Below are positions 36,838-46,953 of a DNA stretch of 64,000 bases, one piece after another; position 1 is the first letter of the stretch, and each line of letters begins with the position of its first letter. The position numbers and the translations under genes are program-made. The stretch is from NCBI GenBank assembly GCA_951812535.1, contig CATOSK010000004.1:186001-250000 (forward strand). The letters are read 5' to 3'. Under the pieces are notes generated by a model that saw nothing but the letters and a program-made list of their open reading frames with translations, was not told the DNA's origin and searched no databases. Source of the DNA: an uncultured Dehalococcoidia bacterium (lineage in GTDB: Bacteria; Chloroflexota; Dehalococcoidia; Lucifugimonadales; UBA3495).

Positions 36838-38922
36838 ATGGAAACCGCAGTACCAACCAGCAAAATTCGAAACATCGGGTTCATAGCCCACATCGATGCC
36901 GGCAAGACGACAGTCACTGAGCGGGTACTGTACCTGACAGGCAGGATCCGGAAAGTCGGCGGCGTGGACGAGGGGACCACGGCGATGGACTGGATGCCCC
37001 AGGAAAGGGAAAGGGGTATCACGATTACTGCGGCGGCCACCACGACGTACTGGAACGACCACCGGGTCAACATCATAGATACGCCGGGTCACGTGGACTT
37101 CACGGCGGAAGTAGAACGGAGCCTGCGGGTGCTGGATGGCGGCATCGTGGTCCTAGACGCGGTGGCGGGGGTCCAGCCACAATCGGAAACGGTATGGCGG
37201 CAGGCGGACACCTACAAGGTGCCGAGAATTGCGTTCGTCAACAAGATGGACCGGGTGGGAGCCAGCTACGAGCGGACGATCGATTCCATGAGGCGGCGGC
37301 TGCAGGCCAATCCGGTCGCCATACAACTGCCCATGGGAGAGGAAGACCAGTTTCAGGGAGTCATAGACCTGATCGGAGGGCGTTCGTTCCAATACGGGAA
37401 GGAAGGGATAGGCAAGCACGGCCTGGACCTGTCTGAGATCGGCCCGGTGCCAGAAGACTACCGGCAGCAGTACGAGCAATACCGCCAGTCGATGATCGAA
37501 AAGATCGTCGAGACAGACGAGGGACTGCTAATCCGCTACCTGGAAGGCGAGGAGATTGGCGAAGAGGACCTGAAGCAGGCTCTAAGGCACGCAACGGTCC
37601 AGCAGAACCTGGTGCCGGTGCTTTGCGGAACGGCGCTCAGGGGTATGGGCATCCAGCCCCTGCTTGACGGGATAGTGTCATTCCTGCCTTCTCCAGAGGA
37701 TGTGCCTCCGGTGGAAGCGGTGGATGCCAAGACCGAGGAGCCGGTGGAGAGATTCCCGGACGCGAGGGAGCCGTTTTCGGCGCTTGCCTTCAAGGTCGTC
37801 ACGGACCCTTACGTGGGGCGGCTGGTATTCCTCAGGGTCTATTCCGGCGAGGTTAAAGCCGGAGCGGGGGTCCTGAACGTGACCAAGTCCAAGCGGGAAC
37901 GGATGGGGCGGCTGCTGCGGATGCACGCCAACCACCGGGAGGAGCTGGAGGAAGTCACAGCGGGGCAAATCTGCGCGGCGGTGGGGTTGAAGGACACGTT
38001 CACCGGCGACACGATCTGCACGGACTTCAAGCCGGTTATCCTGGAGCCGCCAACGTTCCCCCAGCCGGTGGTATCAATTGCGATTGAACCCGATACCAGG
38101 GCGGACCAAGACAAGCTGTCGGACGCCCTGCACAAACTGTCGGACGAGGACCCGACGTTCCAGGTAATTTTCAACGAAGAGACCGGCCAGACGGTCATTT
38201 CGGGGATGGGGGAACTGCACCTCGAGGTCCTGGTGGACAGGATGCGCCGGGAGTTCAAGGTGGAAGCCAGGGTCGGGGCGCCGAGGGTGTCATACCGGGA
38301 AACGTTTACGCAGGCCATCCGAACGGAAGGGCGGTTTGTGCGGCAGACCGGCGGGCACGGGCAGTTCGGGCACGTCTGGCTGGAAATGGAGCCGCTGGAG
38401 CGCGGCGAAGGGATCGTATTCGAGAACGGGATAACCGGGGGCGTGATTCCGCGGGAATACATTCCGGCGGTTGAAGCCGGAGTGAAGCAGGCGCTGCAGA
38501 ACGGACCGCTGGGCGGGTATCCGCTGGTTGACGTGAAGGTGCGGCTGGTTGACGGAAGTTACCACACGGTGGACTCCTCGGAGATGGCGTTCCGAAGCGC
38601 GGGGATGCTGGCGATCAGGCAGGGAGCCAACCGGGCAAAGCCAGTGCTCCTGGAGCCGATGGTAGAAATGGAAATCGTCACCCCGGGGGAGTTCCTGGGA
38701 GAGATAATCGGGGACCTGGGGACCCGAAGGGCCCAAATCCGCAACATTGAAGGCGAGAACGATATCCAAGCGGTAAGGGCGATGATTCCCCTGGGGGAGA
38801 CATTCGCCTACACCACTGCGCTGCGATCCCTGAGCAGCGGGCGGGCATCATACAGCATGGAGTTCAAGTACTACGAACCGGTGCCGGAACACGTGGCGCA
38901 GCAACTGATCAGAAGGGTATAG
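36838..38922 (+). CDS. fusA: Elongation factor G
   Basis: This GTPase drives translocation. G1 is [15 protein letters not shown], the switch region has the [18 protein letters not shown] segment, G3 is DTPGHVDFT and G4 is NKMDRVG. Domains II to V follow, with [15 protein letters not shown] in domain IV. 694 residues is standard. The spacing before rpsJ is only 40 bases and the tuf gene that usually lies there is absent. Confidence 0.98.
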   Translation: METAVPTSKIRNIGFIAHIDAGKTTVTERVLYLTGRIRKVGGVDEGTTAMDWMPQERERGITITAAATTTYWNDHRVNIIDTPGHVDFTAEVERSLRVLDGGIVVLDAVAGVQPQSETVWRQADTYKVPRIAFVNKMDRVGASYERTIDSMRRRLQANPVAIQLPMGEEDQFQGVIDLIGGRSFQYGKEGIGKHGLDLSEIGPVPEDYRQQYEQYRQSMIEKIVETDEGLLIRYLEGEEIGEEDLKQALRHATVQQNLVPVLCGTALRGMGIQPLLDGIVSFLPSPEDVPPVEAVDAKTEEPVERFPDAREPFSALAFKVVTDPYVGRLVFLRVYSGEVKAGAGVLNVTKSKRERMGRLLRMHANHREELEEVTAGQICAAVGLKDTFTGDTICTDFKPVILEPPTFPQPVVSIAIEPDTRADQDKLSDALHKLSDEDPTFQVIFNEETGQTVISGMGELHLEVLVDRMRREFKVEARVGAPRVSYRETFTQAIRTEGRFVRQTGGHGQFGHVWLEMEPLERGEGIVFENGITGGVIPREYIPAVEAGVKQALQNGPLGGYPLVDVKVRLVDGSYHTVDSSEMAFRSAGMLAIRQGANRAKPVLLEPMVEMEIVTPGEFLGEIIGDLGTRRAQIRNIEGENDIQAVRAMIPLGETFAYTTALRSLSSGRASYSMEFKYYEPVPEHVAQQLIRRV

Positions 38923-38962
38923 AGGCGCGAGCGCGAAGCGGCAGGCGGAAGAAACTGGAAGA

Positions 38963-39274
38963 ATGGTTACCAGACAAAAAGTACGAATTATCCTCAAGGC
39001 ATTCGATCACAAGATGCTGGACACCTCCACAGAGCAGATAGTGGAGACGGCGGAGAGGACGGGTGCCCGCATCGCCGGGCCGGTGCCGCTTCCGACGCAT
39101 ATCCGGCGTTTCTGCGTAATCCGGGGGCCACACGTGGACAAGGACTCGCGGGAACATTTCGAGATACGGACGCACAAACGGCTGGTGGACATCCTGGAGC
39201 CGACCTCCAAGACAATCGACTCGCTGACCAGGTTGAACCTGCCGGCGGGGGTCGATATTTCGATCAAGCTTTAG
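38963..39274 (+). CDS. rpsJ: 30S ribosomal protein S10
   Basis: S10 (103 residues) is in the 30S head and also serves as NusE in antitermination. The family pattern is intact: [46 protein letters not shown] (about residues 45-75), and [11 protein letters not shown] at the end. Confidence 0.98.
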   Translation: MVTRQKVRIILKAFDHKMLDTSTEQIVETAERTGARIAGPVPLPTHIRRFCVIRGPHVDKDSREHFEIRTHKRLVDILEPTSKTIDSLTRLNLPAGVDISIKL

Positions 39275-39381
39275 CGGCAAGCTCCAGCGGAAGGTGAACT
39301 GCCAACCCGCGGGGGTTGGCCAAGGCGGGCCGCAGCCTCGGGGTGCGGGCCGCGGATCTGAACCAAGGACAGGTGTTAACC

Positions 39382-40017
39382 ATGCTCCGGTCATTCCTGG
39401 GCAAAAAAATCGGCATGACGCACATTTTCGATCCGTCGGGCAACGTGGTACCAGTGACTGTGATCCAAGCCGGGCCTTGCTATGTGACCCAGATCAAGAC
39501 CCGGGAAACGGACGGATACGACGCGGTCCAAGTAGGGTTTGAAGAGGCAAAGAAGCTCAACAAGCCACGGGCCGGGCATCTTAAGAACGTAAAGAACCTG
39601 CGGTACCTGCGGGAAGTGAAGTCCAACAACATGGGCGACCTTGCCGTGGGCCAGGAGATCAAGGCGGACATCTTCGAACCGGGAGAGCTGGTAGACGTCA
39701 TCGGGCGGTCCAAGGGCCGCGGGTTTGCCGGCACTATGAAGCGGCATGGCTTCGGAGGCGGGCCAAGGACCCACGGTCAGTCCGACAGGGCCAGAGCACC
39801 CGGCTCCATCGGTGGAGGAACGACGCCGGGCAAGGTGTTCAAGGGGTTGAAGATGTCGGGGCACATGGGGAATGTCCGAATCACGGTGAAGAAACTACAG
39901 GTTGTGCAGGTTGACCCGGAGCGGAACCTGATAATGGTGAGGGGCGGAGTCCCCGGCGCGCCGAACGGTCTATTAACCATCAGGAAAACGGGCAGGTCGG
40001 CGACCGCCGCGAGTTAG
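39382..40017 (+). CDS. rplC: 50S ribosomal protein L3
   Basis: L3 lies beneath the peptidyl transferase centre. The start [16 protein letters not shown] at ATG 39382 matches the family and has AGGTG upstream; the open frame reaches 66 bases further back without homology. The tip loop [21 protein letters not shown] is present (residues about 123-143). 211 residues. Confidence 0.97.
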   Translation: MLRSFLGKKIGMTHIFDPSGNVVPVTVIQAGPCYVTQIKTRETDGYDAVQVGFEEAKKLNKPRAGHLKNVKNLRYLREVKSNNMGDLAVGQEIKADIFEPGELVDVIGRSKGRGFAGTMKRHGFGGGPRTHGQSDRARAPGSIGGGTTPGKVFKGLKMSGHMGNVRITVKKLQVVQVDPERNLIMVRGGVPGAPNGLLTIRKTGRSATAAS

Positions 40018-40034
40018 GAGACTTCAAGCCAGTT

Positions 40035-40739
40035 ATGGATATTCCGGTCAAGAACCAAGACGGGGAAACGATAGACGCCATCGCCCTGGACGATGCGGTC
40101 TTCGACGTACCAATGAACCAGACCCTGGTGCACCAAGCGGTGGTGATCTACCAAGGGAACAAGCGGCAGGGCACCCACGACACCAAGACGAGGAGCCAGG
40201 TGTCCGGCGGCGGGCGCAAGCCGTGGATTCAGAAACACACGGGAAGGGCGCGCCAAGGCAGCACCCGATCACCGCAATGGCGCCACGGCGGCGTTGTCTT
40301 CGGCCCGCATCCAAGGGACTACCGCAAGGCCCTGCCGAAGCGGATGCGCCGGCAAGCGGTCAAGTGCGTACTGTCGGAGAAGGCGCGGCGGGGAAACCTG
40401 GTGTGCATTGACAGCATGGACCGGCAGGACGGCAAGACGAAGTCTATGGTGAGCCTGCTGGCCAACCTGGGGGTCACGGGCTCGGCACTGGTGGTGACGG
40501 ACGGTCCAGACGGCGCGGTGGCCCGCGGGGCTCACAACATCAAGGGCATTTGGACGCTGCCGCTGAACCAGTTGAACGCGAACGATCTGCTGAAGCGGGA
40601 AATCCTGATAATGACGGTGGCGGCGGCCCGTAAAGCCGAGACCTTCTGGACGGCGGAGATAAACCGAGGGGGCCGTCGAGTGGGTGTAGCACCGGAGGGC
40701 ACCGCTTCGGAGGACGGCGGCGAAGGTGAGGCCGAGTAA
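40035..40739 (+). CDS. rplD: 50S ribosomal protein L4
   Basis: L4 lines the exit tunnel. The loop VSGGGRKPWIQKHTGRARQG is canonical. Length 234 is somewhat above average because of a C-terminal tail ending in Gly and Glu (EDGGEGEAE). In some bacteria L4 represses its own operon; no such site was recognised here. The stop overlaps the rplW start (TAATG). Confidence 0.97.
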   Translation: MDIPVKNQDGETIDAIALDDAVFDVPMNQTLVHQAVVIYQGNKRQGTHDTKTRSQVSGGGRKPWIQKHTGRARQGSTRSPQWRHGGVVFGPHPRDYRKALPKRMRRQAVKCVLSEKARRGNLVCIDSMDRQDGKTKSMVSLLANLGVTGSALVVTDGPDGAVARGAHNIKGIWTLPLNQLNANDLLKREILIMTVAAARKAETFWTAEINRGGRRVGVAPEGTASEDGGEGEAE

Positions 40740-41023
40740 TGAACATCTACCAGGTTTTGCTCAAGCCAACCATCACGGAGAAGAGCACCCTCCTGCAGGA
40801 ATCAGGGAGGTACACCTTCCAGATCGATCCACGGGCCAACAAGATCCAGGTCAAGGAAGCGGTGGAGAAGAACTTCAACGTGACCGTGACGGATGTGAAC
40901 ATCACGAAGCAGCACGGGAAGCGGAAGCGGTACGGCCCACGCATAAAGAAGATGCCGGACATCAAGAAGGCAGTGGTCACACTGAAACCCGGTGACCGCA
41001 TCACTCTAGTCGAGGGGTTGTAG
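40739..41023 (+). CDS. rplW: 50S ribosomal protein L23
   Basis: L23 (94 residues) stands at the tunnel exit and docks SRP and trigger factor. LLKPTITEKSTLL and the loop GKRKRYGPRIKKMPDIKKAVV are typical. Its ATG overlaps the rplD stop by one base. Confidence 0.97.
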   Translation: MNIYQVLLKPTITEKSTLLQESGRYTFQIDPRANKIQVKEAVEKNFNVTVTDVNITKQHGKRKRYGPRIKKMPDIKKAVVTLKPGDRITLVEGL

Positions 41024-41056
41024 GGCAAGGCGGTCCTGGCCCGAAAGGGAATAGTT

Positions 41057-41887
41057 ATGCCTCTGAAGAACCTAAGGCCGATAACCCCGGGCACGCGCAA
41101 CGCGGTGCGGCCGTCCTTTGAAGAGATTACCCGGAGGAAGCCGGAAAAATCCCTTTTGACCCCGTTGGCCAAGCACGGCGGGCGGAACAACAAAGGGCGG
41201 ATTACGACCCAAAGCAGGGGCGGCGGTCCGAGGCGGATGTATCGGCTGATCGACTTCAAGCGGCGGAAGGAAGGCGTTCCGGGCCGGGTGGTGTCGATAG
41301 AGTACGATCCCAACCGGACGACGCGGATTGCGCTGATCTACTACGCGGACGGGGAGAAGAGCTATATCCTGTCCCCGGTGGGGCTGCAGGTCGACGACTG
41401 GATCCAGGCCGGACCGGGGTCGGAGATCAAGCCGGGGAACTCGCTTCGCCTGCGGAACATTCCCACCGGCACGGTGGTGCATAACGTGGAGCTGACGCCG
41501 GACCGGGGCGGGCAGATGGTCCGGAGCGCAGGAGCGTCCGCGCAGGTCCTTTCCCGGGAGGGGGAGTACGTCCTGCTGAGGCTGCCTTCCGGGGAGATGC
41601 GGCGGGTGCTGCTGAACTGCAGGGCGAGCATTGGGCAACTTTCCAATCCCGACCACAAGAACGAGAGCCTGGGCAAGGCGGGGCGCAGCCGCCATCTGGG
41701 GCGCCGTCCGCATGTTCGCGGGGTAGCCAAGAACCCGGTGGACCATCCACACGGCGGCGGGGAAGGCCGGTCTCCCATAGGGATGCCTGGCCCGAAGTCG
41801 CCAACGGGGAAGCCGACGCTGGGTCACAAGACAAGAAACAAGAAGAAGGCCTCCGGCAGGTTTGTCGTGAGAGGCAGAAGACGGTAG
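41057..41887 (+). CDS. rplB: 50S ribosomal protein L2
   Basis: L2 (276 residues) bridges the subunits and is needed for peptidyl transfer. It has [20 protein letters not shown] and the critical C-terminal loop [15 protein letters not shown], which carries the conserved histidine. A good ribosome site (AAGGGAAT) precedes the ATG. Confidence 0.98.
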   Translation: MPLKNLRPITPGTRNAVRPSFEEITRRKPEKSLLTPLAKHGGRNNKGRITTQSRGGGPRRMYRLIDFKRRKEGVPGRVVSIEYDPNRTTRIALIYYADGEKSYILSPVGLQVDDWIQAGPGSEIKPGNSLRLRNIPTGTVVHNVELTPDRGGQMVRSAGASAQVLSREGEYVLLRLPSGEMRRVLLNCRASIGQLSNPDHKNESLGKAGRSRHLGRRPHVRGVAKNPVDHPHGGGEGRSPIGMPGPKSPTGKPTLGHKTRNKKKASGRFVVRGRRR

Positions 41888-41892
41888 GGAAC

Positions 41893-42177
41893 ATGTCCAG
41901 ATCGGTGAAAAAGGGGCCTTACGTCGAGGCCAAGCTGATGAAGAAGGTGCTGTCAGTCCAGCAATCAGGGGCCCAGACCGTTATCCGCACATGGTCGCGG
42001 GCGTCGATGATCATGCCCGAGATGGTGGGCCTGACGCTGGGCGTCCACGACGGGAGGCGGCACGTTCCGGTTTTTATTACAGAAAACATGGTGGGACACC
42101 GGCTGGGAGAGTTCTCTCCAACACGGACCTACCGTGGGCATGTGGCCCGCTCCGAGCGCCGAAGCGGGGTGAGGTAG
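41893..42177 (+). CDS. rpsS: 30S ribosomal protein S19
   Basis: S19 (94 residues) pairs with S13 in the 30S head. [39 protein letters not shown] and [15 protein letters not shown] are standard. It starts five bases after the rplB stop. Confidence 0.98.
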   Translation: MSRSVKKGPYVEAKLMKKVLSVQQSGAQTVIRTWSRASMIMPEMVGLTLGVHDGRRHVPVFITENMVGHRLGEFSPTRTYRGHVARSERRSGVR

Positions 42178-42181
42178 GGCG

Positions 42182-42529
42182 ATGCCGGAGGTACAAGCGG
42201 TAGCGAAGCAGGTAGGAGCGTCCCCGAAGCGGTTGAAGCCGATCCTGGACCTGGTGCGGGGACAGGACGTCAACAGCGCGGTAGATACGCTGACACTCCT
42301 GACATCGCCTTGGGCGAAGGTGGTTTCCAAGGTGGTGCAATCCGCGGCGGCCAACGCCGAGAACAACATGTTCATGAACCGGGACAGTCTGCGGATTGTG
42401 AAAATTACCGCGGACCAGGCAACGCCGCTGAAGCGGTTTCGACCCCGGGCCCGGGGTCGAATTGGGCGAATCACGAAGAGATCCAGCCACATCACGGTGG
42501 TCGTGGACGAGGTGGCAGAGGAGTTTTAG
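42182..42529 (+). CDS. rplV: 50S ribosomal protein L22
   Basis: L22 (115 residues) lines the exit tunnel near the macrolide site. AVAKQVGASPKRLKPILDLVRG and the C-terminal FRPRARGRIGRITKRSSHITVVV form the globular part and the tunnel loop. Start four bases after rpsS. Confidence 0.97.
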   Translation: MPEVQAVAKQVGASPKRLKPILDLVRGQDVNSAVDTLTLLTSPWAKVVSKVVQSAAANAENNMFMNRDSLRIVKITADQATPLKRFRPRARGRIGRITKRSSHITVVVDEVAEEF

Positions 42530-42532
42530 CTC

Positions 42533-43288
42533 ATGGGACACAAGACCCATCCCTACGGATTCCGCCTGGGCATCATCAAGGACTGGAAGACCCACTGGTA
42601 CGCGAACAACGCGGCGGGCTACCGGAGCCTGGTCGGTGAGGACCTGAAACTGCGAAGCTGCATTCACGCCGAGTATCGAGGCTTTTCCGACGCGGGCATC
42701 GCGCGGGTAGAGATCGACCGGGGAGCGCAGGACAGCGTCATAAACATCCATTCGGCGCGCCCGGGAATACTGATTGGGCGGGATGGGGAGCGGGTCAAGA
42801 ACCTGCGGTCGAAGCTGGAGCGGATCACGACCCGCCGGGTCCAGTTGAACATCATCGAGATTGAGCATCCTGAACTGGACCCGTACCTGGTGGGCCGGAA
42901 CATTGCCGACCAACTGCAACGCAGAGTGGCCTACCGCCGGGCGATGCGCCAAGCGGCGCAACGGGCGATGCAGGCAGGAGCCGAGGGCATCAAGATCATA
43001 ACCAAGGGGCGGATATCGGGAGCGGAGATCGCCCGAACCGAGAAGCTGATGTTGGGGCAGGTGCCGCTCCATACGCTGCGGGCCGATATCGACTACGCGC
43101 TGGCGGAAGCTCACACGGGGATGGGCCGCATCGGCATCAAGGTGTGGATATACAAGGGCGAAATCCTGCCGCCGCCGCCAGAAGCTGCGGAGGAACTGGA
43201 GACCATCGAAGTCAGGGTCGAGCCAGGCACGGAAGAGATGGAGACCGGCACCATTGCGGATGACATCGTGCCGGACGACGGAATCTAG
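42533..43288 (+). CDS. rpsC: 30S ribosomal protein S3
   Basis: S3 (251 residues) forms the mRNA entry with S4 and S5. It opens [14 protein letters not shown] and has the KH domain with the [15 protein letters not shown] loop, and the [20 protein letters not shown] segment. The C-terminal 30 residues are acidic ([17 protein letters not shown]), a tail type also seen here on S17 and RpoA. Confidence 0.97.
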   Translation: MGHKTHPYGFRLGIIKDWKTHWYANNAAGYRSLVGEDLKLRSCIHAEYRGFSDAGIARVEIDRGAQDSVINIHSARPGILIGRDGERVKNLRSKLERITTRRVQLNIIEIEHPELDPYLVGRNIADQLQRRVAYRRAMRQAAQRAMQAGAEGIKIITKGRISGAEIARTEKLMLGQVPLHTLRADIDYALAEAHTGMGRIGIKVWIYKGEILPPPPEAAEELETIEVRVEPGTEEMETGTIADDIVPDDGI

Positions 43289-43299
43289 GGGAAGCATCC

Positions 43300-43740
43300 A
43301 TGCTACAACCGAGAAGAACCAAGTACCGCAAGATGTTCCGGGGCCGACGCAAGGGCAACGCGGTTACCGGAGGCAGCGTCCAATTCGGTGAGTTCGGGCT
43401 GAAGGCGATGGCCTGCGAGTGGATCACTGCGCGGCAAATCGAATCCGCCCGGATCGCCATCACGCGCCATCTCCAGCGGGGCGGACAGGTATGGATCCGG
43501 GTATTCCCGGACAAGCCGGTGTCCAAGAAGCCGGCAGAGGTGCGGATGGGTGGAGGCAAAGCGGCCAACGACCACTGGGTAGCCGTGGTCAAGCCGGGGC
43601 GGATCCTGTTCGAGGTCGGAGGGGTCCCGGCGGACCAGGCCGTTGAAGCCCTGCGGCTGGCGTCACACAAGCTGCCGGTCCCCACCAAGACGGTCCAACG
43701 GGACCGGGTGGCGGCGATGGCCGGCGGCGGGGTTGGGTAG
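43300..43740 (+). CDS. rplP: 50S ribosomal protein L16
   Basis: L16 (146 residues) contacts the A-site tRNA elbow. [39 protein letters not shown] and [17 protein letters not shown] are the family blocks. The GGGGAAG ribosome site is eight bases upstream of the ATG. Confidence 0.98.
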   Translation: MLQPRRTKYRKMFRGRRKGNAVTGGSVQFGEFGLKAMACEWITARQIESARIAITRHLQRGGQVWIRVFPDKPVSKKPAEVRMGGGKAANDHWVAVVKPGRILFEVGGVPADQAVEALRLASHKLPVPTKTVQRDRVAAMAGGGVG

Positions 43741-43749
43741 GCGGAAGCG

Positions 43750-43947
43750 ATGCAGATTCACGAGATAAGGGACCTGACGAACCAGCAACTTGAAGAGGAG
43801 CTGGAGGGTTCCTACAAGGAACTGATGAACCTCCGGTTTCGAGCGGCGACTAACCAGCTGACGGACACCAATGAGCCGAAGAAGGTCCGCAAGACCATTG
43901 CGCGGCTCAAGACGGTCATCCGGGAGCGACAGGGAATGGAGAGCTAA
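43750..43947 (+). CDS. rpmC: 50S ribosomal protein L29
   Basis: L29 (65 residues) is a helical hairpin beside the tunnel exit. MQIHEIRDLTNQQLEEEL, ELMNLRFRAATNQLTD and RKTIARLKTVIRERQ are typical. Co-translated with rpsQ, which begins two bases after its stop. Confidence 0.97.
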   Translation: MQIHEIRDLTNQQLEEELEGSYKELMNLRFRAATNQLTDTNEPKKVRKTIARLKTVIRERQGMES

Positions 43948-43949
43948 CC

Positions 43950-44333
43950 ATGGCCAAGGAGATGCGGAAAGTCCGTATCGGTTCGGTGGTCGGAACGAAG
44001 ATGGACAAGACGGCGGTGGTTCAGATGGTCTGGAAGCAGCGCCATCCGATCTACCGGAAACAAATGCGGCGGGTCGCCCGGTACTACGTTCACGATCCCG
44101 AGGGGCAGTGCCGGCTGGGAGACACGGTGCGGATTGAAGAGACGCGTCCGATATCGAAGACAAAGCACTGGCGGCTGCTGGAGATTATCCAGAGGCGGCA
44201 GGTGGCGGAAGTCCGCCCCATCGAGCTGGAGACCGAGGTGACGCCGGTGATGACCGGAGAGGCGCTGGCCGAGACTCCGGCGGATGCGGTGGTTGACGAC
44301 GAGGCCGACGAGGAACCTGAGGATACCGAATAA
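43950..44333 (+). CDS. rpsQ: 30S ribosomal protein S17 with acidic tail
   Basis: S17 binds helix 11 of 16S rRNA and helps early assembly. The OB core ([54 protein letters not shown], residues about 5-92) is standard. Beyond it are about 35 extra residues rich in Glu and Asp ([11 protein letters not shown] at the end), making it 127 residues instead of the usual 80-90. Start and stop overlap neighbours closely. Confidence 0.95.
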   Translation: MAKEMRKVRIGSVVGTKMDKTAVVQMVWKQRHPIYRKQMRRVARYYVHDPEGQCRLGDTVRIEETRPISKTKHWRLLEIIQRRQVAEVRPIELETEVTPVMTGEALAETPADAVVDDEADEEPEDTE

Positions 44334-44701
44334 TGATTCAGACCTACACGAGACTGAACGTCGCGGACAACAGCGGGGCAAAGCGCATCCGGCTGATCAA
44401 CATACCGGGAGCGAGTCGTCGGAAGTATGCCAAGGTTGGGGATGTGATCGTCTGCAACGTGCGGGAAGCAGTGCCCAACTCTGCGGTGAGGAAGGGAACG
44501 ATTGTCAAGGCGGTGGTGGTCCGGCAAGCCCAGCCTTTGCTTCGGCCAGACGGGACATACATCCGGTTCGACGACAATGCGGCGGTGATCATCCAGGAAA
44601 ACCTGATGCCCCGGGGCACCAGAATCTTCGGGCCGGTGGCGCGGGAGCTAAGGGACAAGGGGTTCATGCGGATTGTGTCGCTGGCACCGGAGGTCCTGTA
44701 G
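44333..44701 (+). CDS. rplN: 50S ribosomal protein L14
   Basis: L14 (122 residues) contacts the 30S subunit and RsfS. It begins [19 protein letters not shown] and has [17 protein letters not shown] and [30 protein letters not shown], the last 30 residues typical. ATG overlaps the rpsQ stop by one base, and the stop overlaps the GTG of rplX. Confidence 0.98.
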   Translation: MIQTYTRLNVADNSGAKRIRLINIPGASRRKYAKVGDVIVCNVREAVPNSAVRKGTIVKAVVVRQAQPLLRPDGTYIRFDDNAAVIIQENLMPRGTRIFGPVARELRDKGFMRIVSLAPEVL

Positions 44702-45024
44702 TGAATATTCGGAGCGGCGACACGGTCCTGGTGATATCCGGCAAGGAAAAAGGCAAGTCCGGCCGGGTAGACCGACAGAATCTGGAGGAGGGCCGTGTGG
44801 TTATCGAGGGGGTCAACATGGTGACCCGCCACATGAAAGCTCGTCCCGGGGTACGGCAATCGGGGATTATCCAGCAGGAAGCTCCGATTCATATTTCCAA
44901 TGTCATGCTGATTTGCAACAAGTGCAACCGTCCGACGCGGCCCAACATGATGCGGCTCGAGACGGGCAAGCGAGTCCGGGCATGTCCGAAGTGCAAGGAA
45001 GTTATCGATGACATCAGCCAGTAA
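44701..45024 (+). CDS. rplX: 50S ribosomal protein L24, zinc-ribbon form
   Basis: L24 (107 residues) is an early assembly factor of the 50S subunit. GTG 44701 overlaps the rplN TAG by one base and gives NIRSGDTVLVISGKEKGKSG, the KOW-motif start. The C-terminal half carries ICNKCNRP and ACPKCKEVI, two CxxC pairs about 25 residues apart that should bind zinc; many bacterial L24 proteins lack them. It overlaps rplE by 17 bases. Confidence 0.96.
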   Translation: MNIRSGDTVLVISGKEKGKSGRVDRQNLEEGRVVIEGVNMVTRHMKARPGVRQSGIIQQEAPIHISNVMLICNKCNRPTRPNMMRLETGKRVRACPKCKEVIDDISQ

Positions 45025-45658
45025 TCAAGGCGGAGGGTCGAGGCAGAGGCGGGGCCGTTCGGGCGGAGCAGCGGAGGCAGGAGCCGAAACTGAGGCCACC
45101 AACGGGAAGCCCCATCCCAGGCTGCTAGACACCTACCGCAACGAAATTGTCCCGACGATGATGACCGAGTTCGGGTTCCCGAACGTGATGCGGGTACCCA
45201 GGGTCCAGAAGATTGTCCTGAACATTGGGCTGGGAGAAGCCCTGACCAACGGGCGGGCAATGGAAGCGGCGACGAACGACCTGGCGATTGTTAGCGGACA
45301 GAAGCCGGTCATCACGCGGGCGCGGAAGTCCATCGCCAACTTCAAGCTCCGGCAAGGCAACCCCATTGGAACATCGGTCACCCTGCGGGGGCACCGGATG
45401 TACCACTTCCTGGACCGCCTGGTGAACACGGCTCTGCCCCGCATCCGGGACTTTCGGGGGATTCCGCGCCGGGGGTTTGACGGACGGGGCAATTTCTCGA
45501 TAGGGCTGCGGGAGCAGATAATATTCCCGGAGATCGACTACAACCAGATAGACCGGATAAGGGGTCTCCAGGTAACGATTGCGACAACTGCCGAAAACGA
45601 CGCCGAGGCCACGAGGCTTCTGGAACTTTTCGGAATGCCGTTTGTCCGGGAGAGCTGA
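45008..45658 (+). CDS. rplE: 50S ribosomal protein L5 with N-terminal extension
   Basis: L5 binds 5S rRNA and the P-site tRNA. The family begins near residue 37 with [52 protein letters not shown] and [18 protein letters not shown] follow. The first 36 residues, rich in Gly, Arg, Ala and Glu, are an extension. No start codon lies closer to the core, so ATG 45008, overlapping rplX by 17 bases, is needed. 216 residues. Confidence 0.95.
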   Translation: MTSASNQGGGSRQRRGRSGGAAEAGAETEATNGKPHPRLLDTYRNEIVPTMMTEFGFPNVMRVPRVQKIVLNIGLGEALTNGRAMEAATNDLAIVSGQKPVITRARKSIANFKLRQGNPIGTSVTLRGHRMYHFLDRLVNTALPRIRDFRGIPRRGFDGRGNFSIGLREQIIFPEIDYNQIDRIRGLQVTIATTAENDAEATRLLELFGMPFVRES

Positions 45659-45668
45659 GGAGGAACCG

Positions 45669-45854
45669 TTGGCCAAGAAGTCGATGATCCAGCGCTGGCT
45701 GAAAGAGCCGAAGTACAAGACGCGGGCATACAACCGGTGCAACAGGTGCGGGCGGCCCAGGGCGTACAACCGATACACCGGACTATGCCGGATTTGCTTC
45801 CGGGAGTTGGCGCTGACCGGGGAGCTGCCCGGGGTGCGGAAAGCCAGTTGGTAG
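45669..45854 (+). CDS. rpsZ: 30S ribosomal protein S14, type Z (zinc)
   Basis: This is the 61-residue zinc form of S14. It begins [20 protein letters not shown], has [20 protein letters not shown], where all four zinc cysteines are present, and ends PGVRKASW. The start must be TTG 45669, which has a strong ribosome site (GAGGAGGA) eight bases before it; the frame extends upstream inside rplE but without family likeness. Confidence 0.95.
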   Translation: MAKKSMIQRWLKEPKYKTRAYNRCNRCGRPRAYNRYTGLCRICFRELALTGELPGVRKASW

Positions 45855-45857
45855 GGG

Positions 45858-45890
45858 CCTCACTCAGCCAGAACCTCACTCAGCCAGGAA
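45858..45890. repeat. Tandem 16-bp duplication between rpsZ and rpsH
   Basis: CCTCACTCAGCCAGAA is followed at once by CCTCACTCAGCCAGGAA. This lies in the short gap inside the operon, just before the ribosome site of rpsH. It looks like a recent slippage duplication. Confidence 0.75.
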
Positions 45891-45910
45891 CATTGAGGAG
45901 CGAGTAACGG

Positions 45911-46309
45911 ATGCCAGTAACCGACCCAGTAGCTGACATGCTGACCAGAATCAGGAATGGGCTCCAGGCCCGTCATGATTCGGTCCTAGTACCCCATTCC
46001 AAGCTCAAGTTGGCGATCGCACAGATTCTGAAGGACCAGGGGTATATCCGGGATTTCGATATACCCAGGGGGCAGACTTTCCCGAATCTACGGCTGCATC
46101 TCTCATATCGAACCGGCCGGGAACCGGTTATAACCGGTCTCAAGCGGGTGAGCAAGCCAGGGTTGAGGGTGTACGTGGGGAGAGGGGAGATTCCCCGGGT
46201 CTACGGGGGAATAGGCACCGCCATAATTTCGACCTCTCAAGGGGTGATGACCGGCCGGCAAGCGTGGCGGTCTGGTATCGGAGGAGAGCTGCTCTGTTAT
46301 GTCTGGTAG
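45911..46309 (+). CDS. rpsH: 30S ribosomal protein S8
   Basis: S8 (132 residues) nucleates the central domain of 16S rRNA. DPVADMLTRIRNGLQAR, LKRVSKPGLRVYVGRGEIP and GTAIISTSQGVMTGRQAWRSGIGGELLCYVW, quoted by position as residues about 100-132, are standard. The stop overlaps the rplF start by 11 bases. Confidence 0.97.
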   Translation: MPVTDPVADMLTRIRNGLQARHDSVLVPHSKLKLAIAQILKDQGYIRDFDIPRGQTFPNLRLHLSYRTGREPVITGLKRVSKPGLRVYVGRGEIPRVYGGIGTAIISTSQGVMTGRQAWRSGIGGELLCYVW

Positions 46310-46889
46310 TCCATTAGTCCGGGAACAGCTAGAGGAACGAACACTTTCCAGGGTAGGGCGGAAGCCGATTCCGGTTCCGTCCGGGGTGAGGGTTGAGATC
46401 TTCGAGAACGGAGTGACGGTGACGGGGCCAATGGGAACCCTCACCCAAACCTATCATCCCGAGGTGGATGTCAAGCTGGAGGACGGGGAGGTCATAGTTG
46501 AACGCCGTTCCCCGCGCAAGTTCCACCATTCCCTGCACGGATTGACCAGAAGCCTGATTGCCAATGCAATCACCGGGGTCACTGAAGGTTATTCTAAGAC
46601 CATGGAGTTAATGGGCGTTGGTTACCGGGTCCAGCAGACGGGCGACGGAATCACGTTGAGCGTCGGGTACAGTCACACGGTGGAGATACAGCCGATTGAC
46701 GGGGTGACGCTAACGGTGGAAGGGAATAACCGGGTCCACGTGCGAGGCCTGGACAAACAGAAGGTCGGTGCACAGGCCGCGCAGATACGCAAGGTGAGGC
46801 CTCCCAACGCTTACAAGGAAAAGGGAATCCGGTACCAGGGAGAGGTTTTGCACTTCAAGCCGGGCAAGGCAGCGGCTCGGAAGGCTTAA
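46299..46889 (+). CDS. rplF: 50S ribosomal protein L6
   Basis: L6 lies near the factor-binding site. The usual start (SRVGRKPIPVPSGV) comes at residue 17; the codon before it is CTT and cannot initiate, so ATG 46299 inside rpsH is used, adding about 15 residues. The end is typical: KVGAQAAQIRKVRPPNAYKEKG followed by IRY (about residues 153-177). 196 residues. Confidence 0.96.
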   Translation: MSGSPLVREQLEERTLSRVGRKPIPVPSGVRVEIFENGVTVTGPMGTLTQTYHPEVDVKLEDGEVIVERRSPRKFHHSLHGLTRSLIANAITGVTEGYSKTMELMGVGYRVQQTGDGITLSVGYSHTVEIQPIDGVTLTVEGNNRVHVRGLDKQKVGAQAAQIRKVRPPNAYKEKGIRYQGEVLHFKPGKAAARKA

Positions 46890-46908
46890 CGTCCAATTAG
46901 AAATCAAG

Positions 46909-46928
46909 CCCGGGGGACTTCCCCCGGG
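46909..46928. other. Hairpin between rplF and rplR
   Basis: CCCGGGGG (46909-46916) pairs perfectly with CCCCCGGG (46921-46928) around ACTT. No U tract follows and the operon continues, so it may be an RNA-processing or stability element or a partial attenuator. Confidence 0.5.
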
Positions 46929-46953
46929 AAGGTAATGAGGTCACAAATCGGAA

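Noticed and set aside
45579-45668. Longer S14 starting inside rplE
   Set aside because: The extra 30 residues are an out-of-frame reading of rplE; TTG 45669 has the ribosome site and matches the family start.
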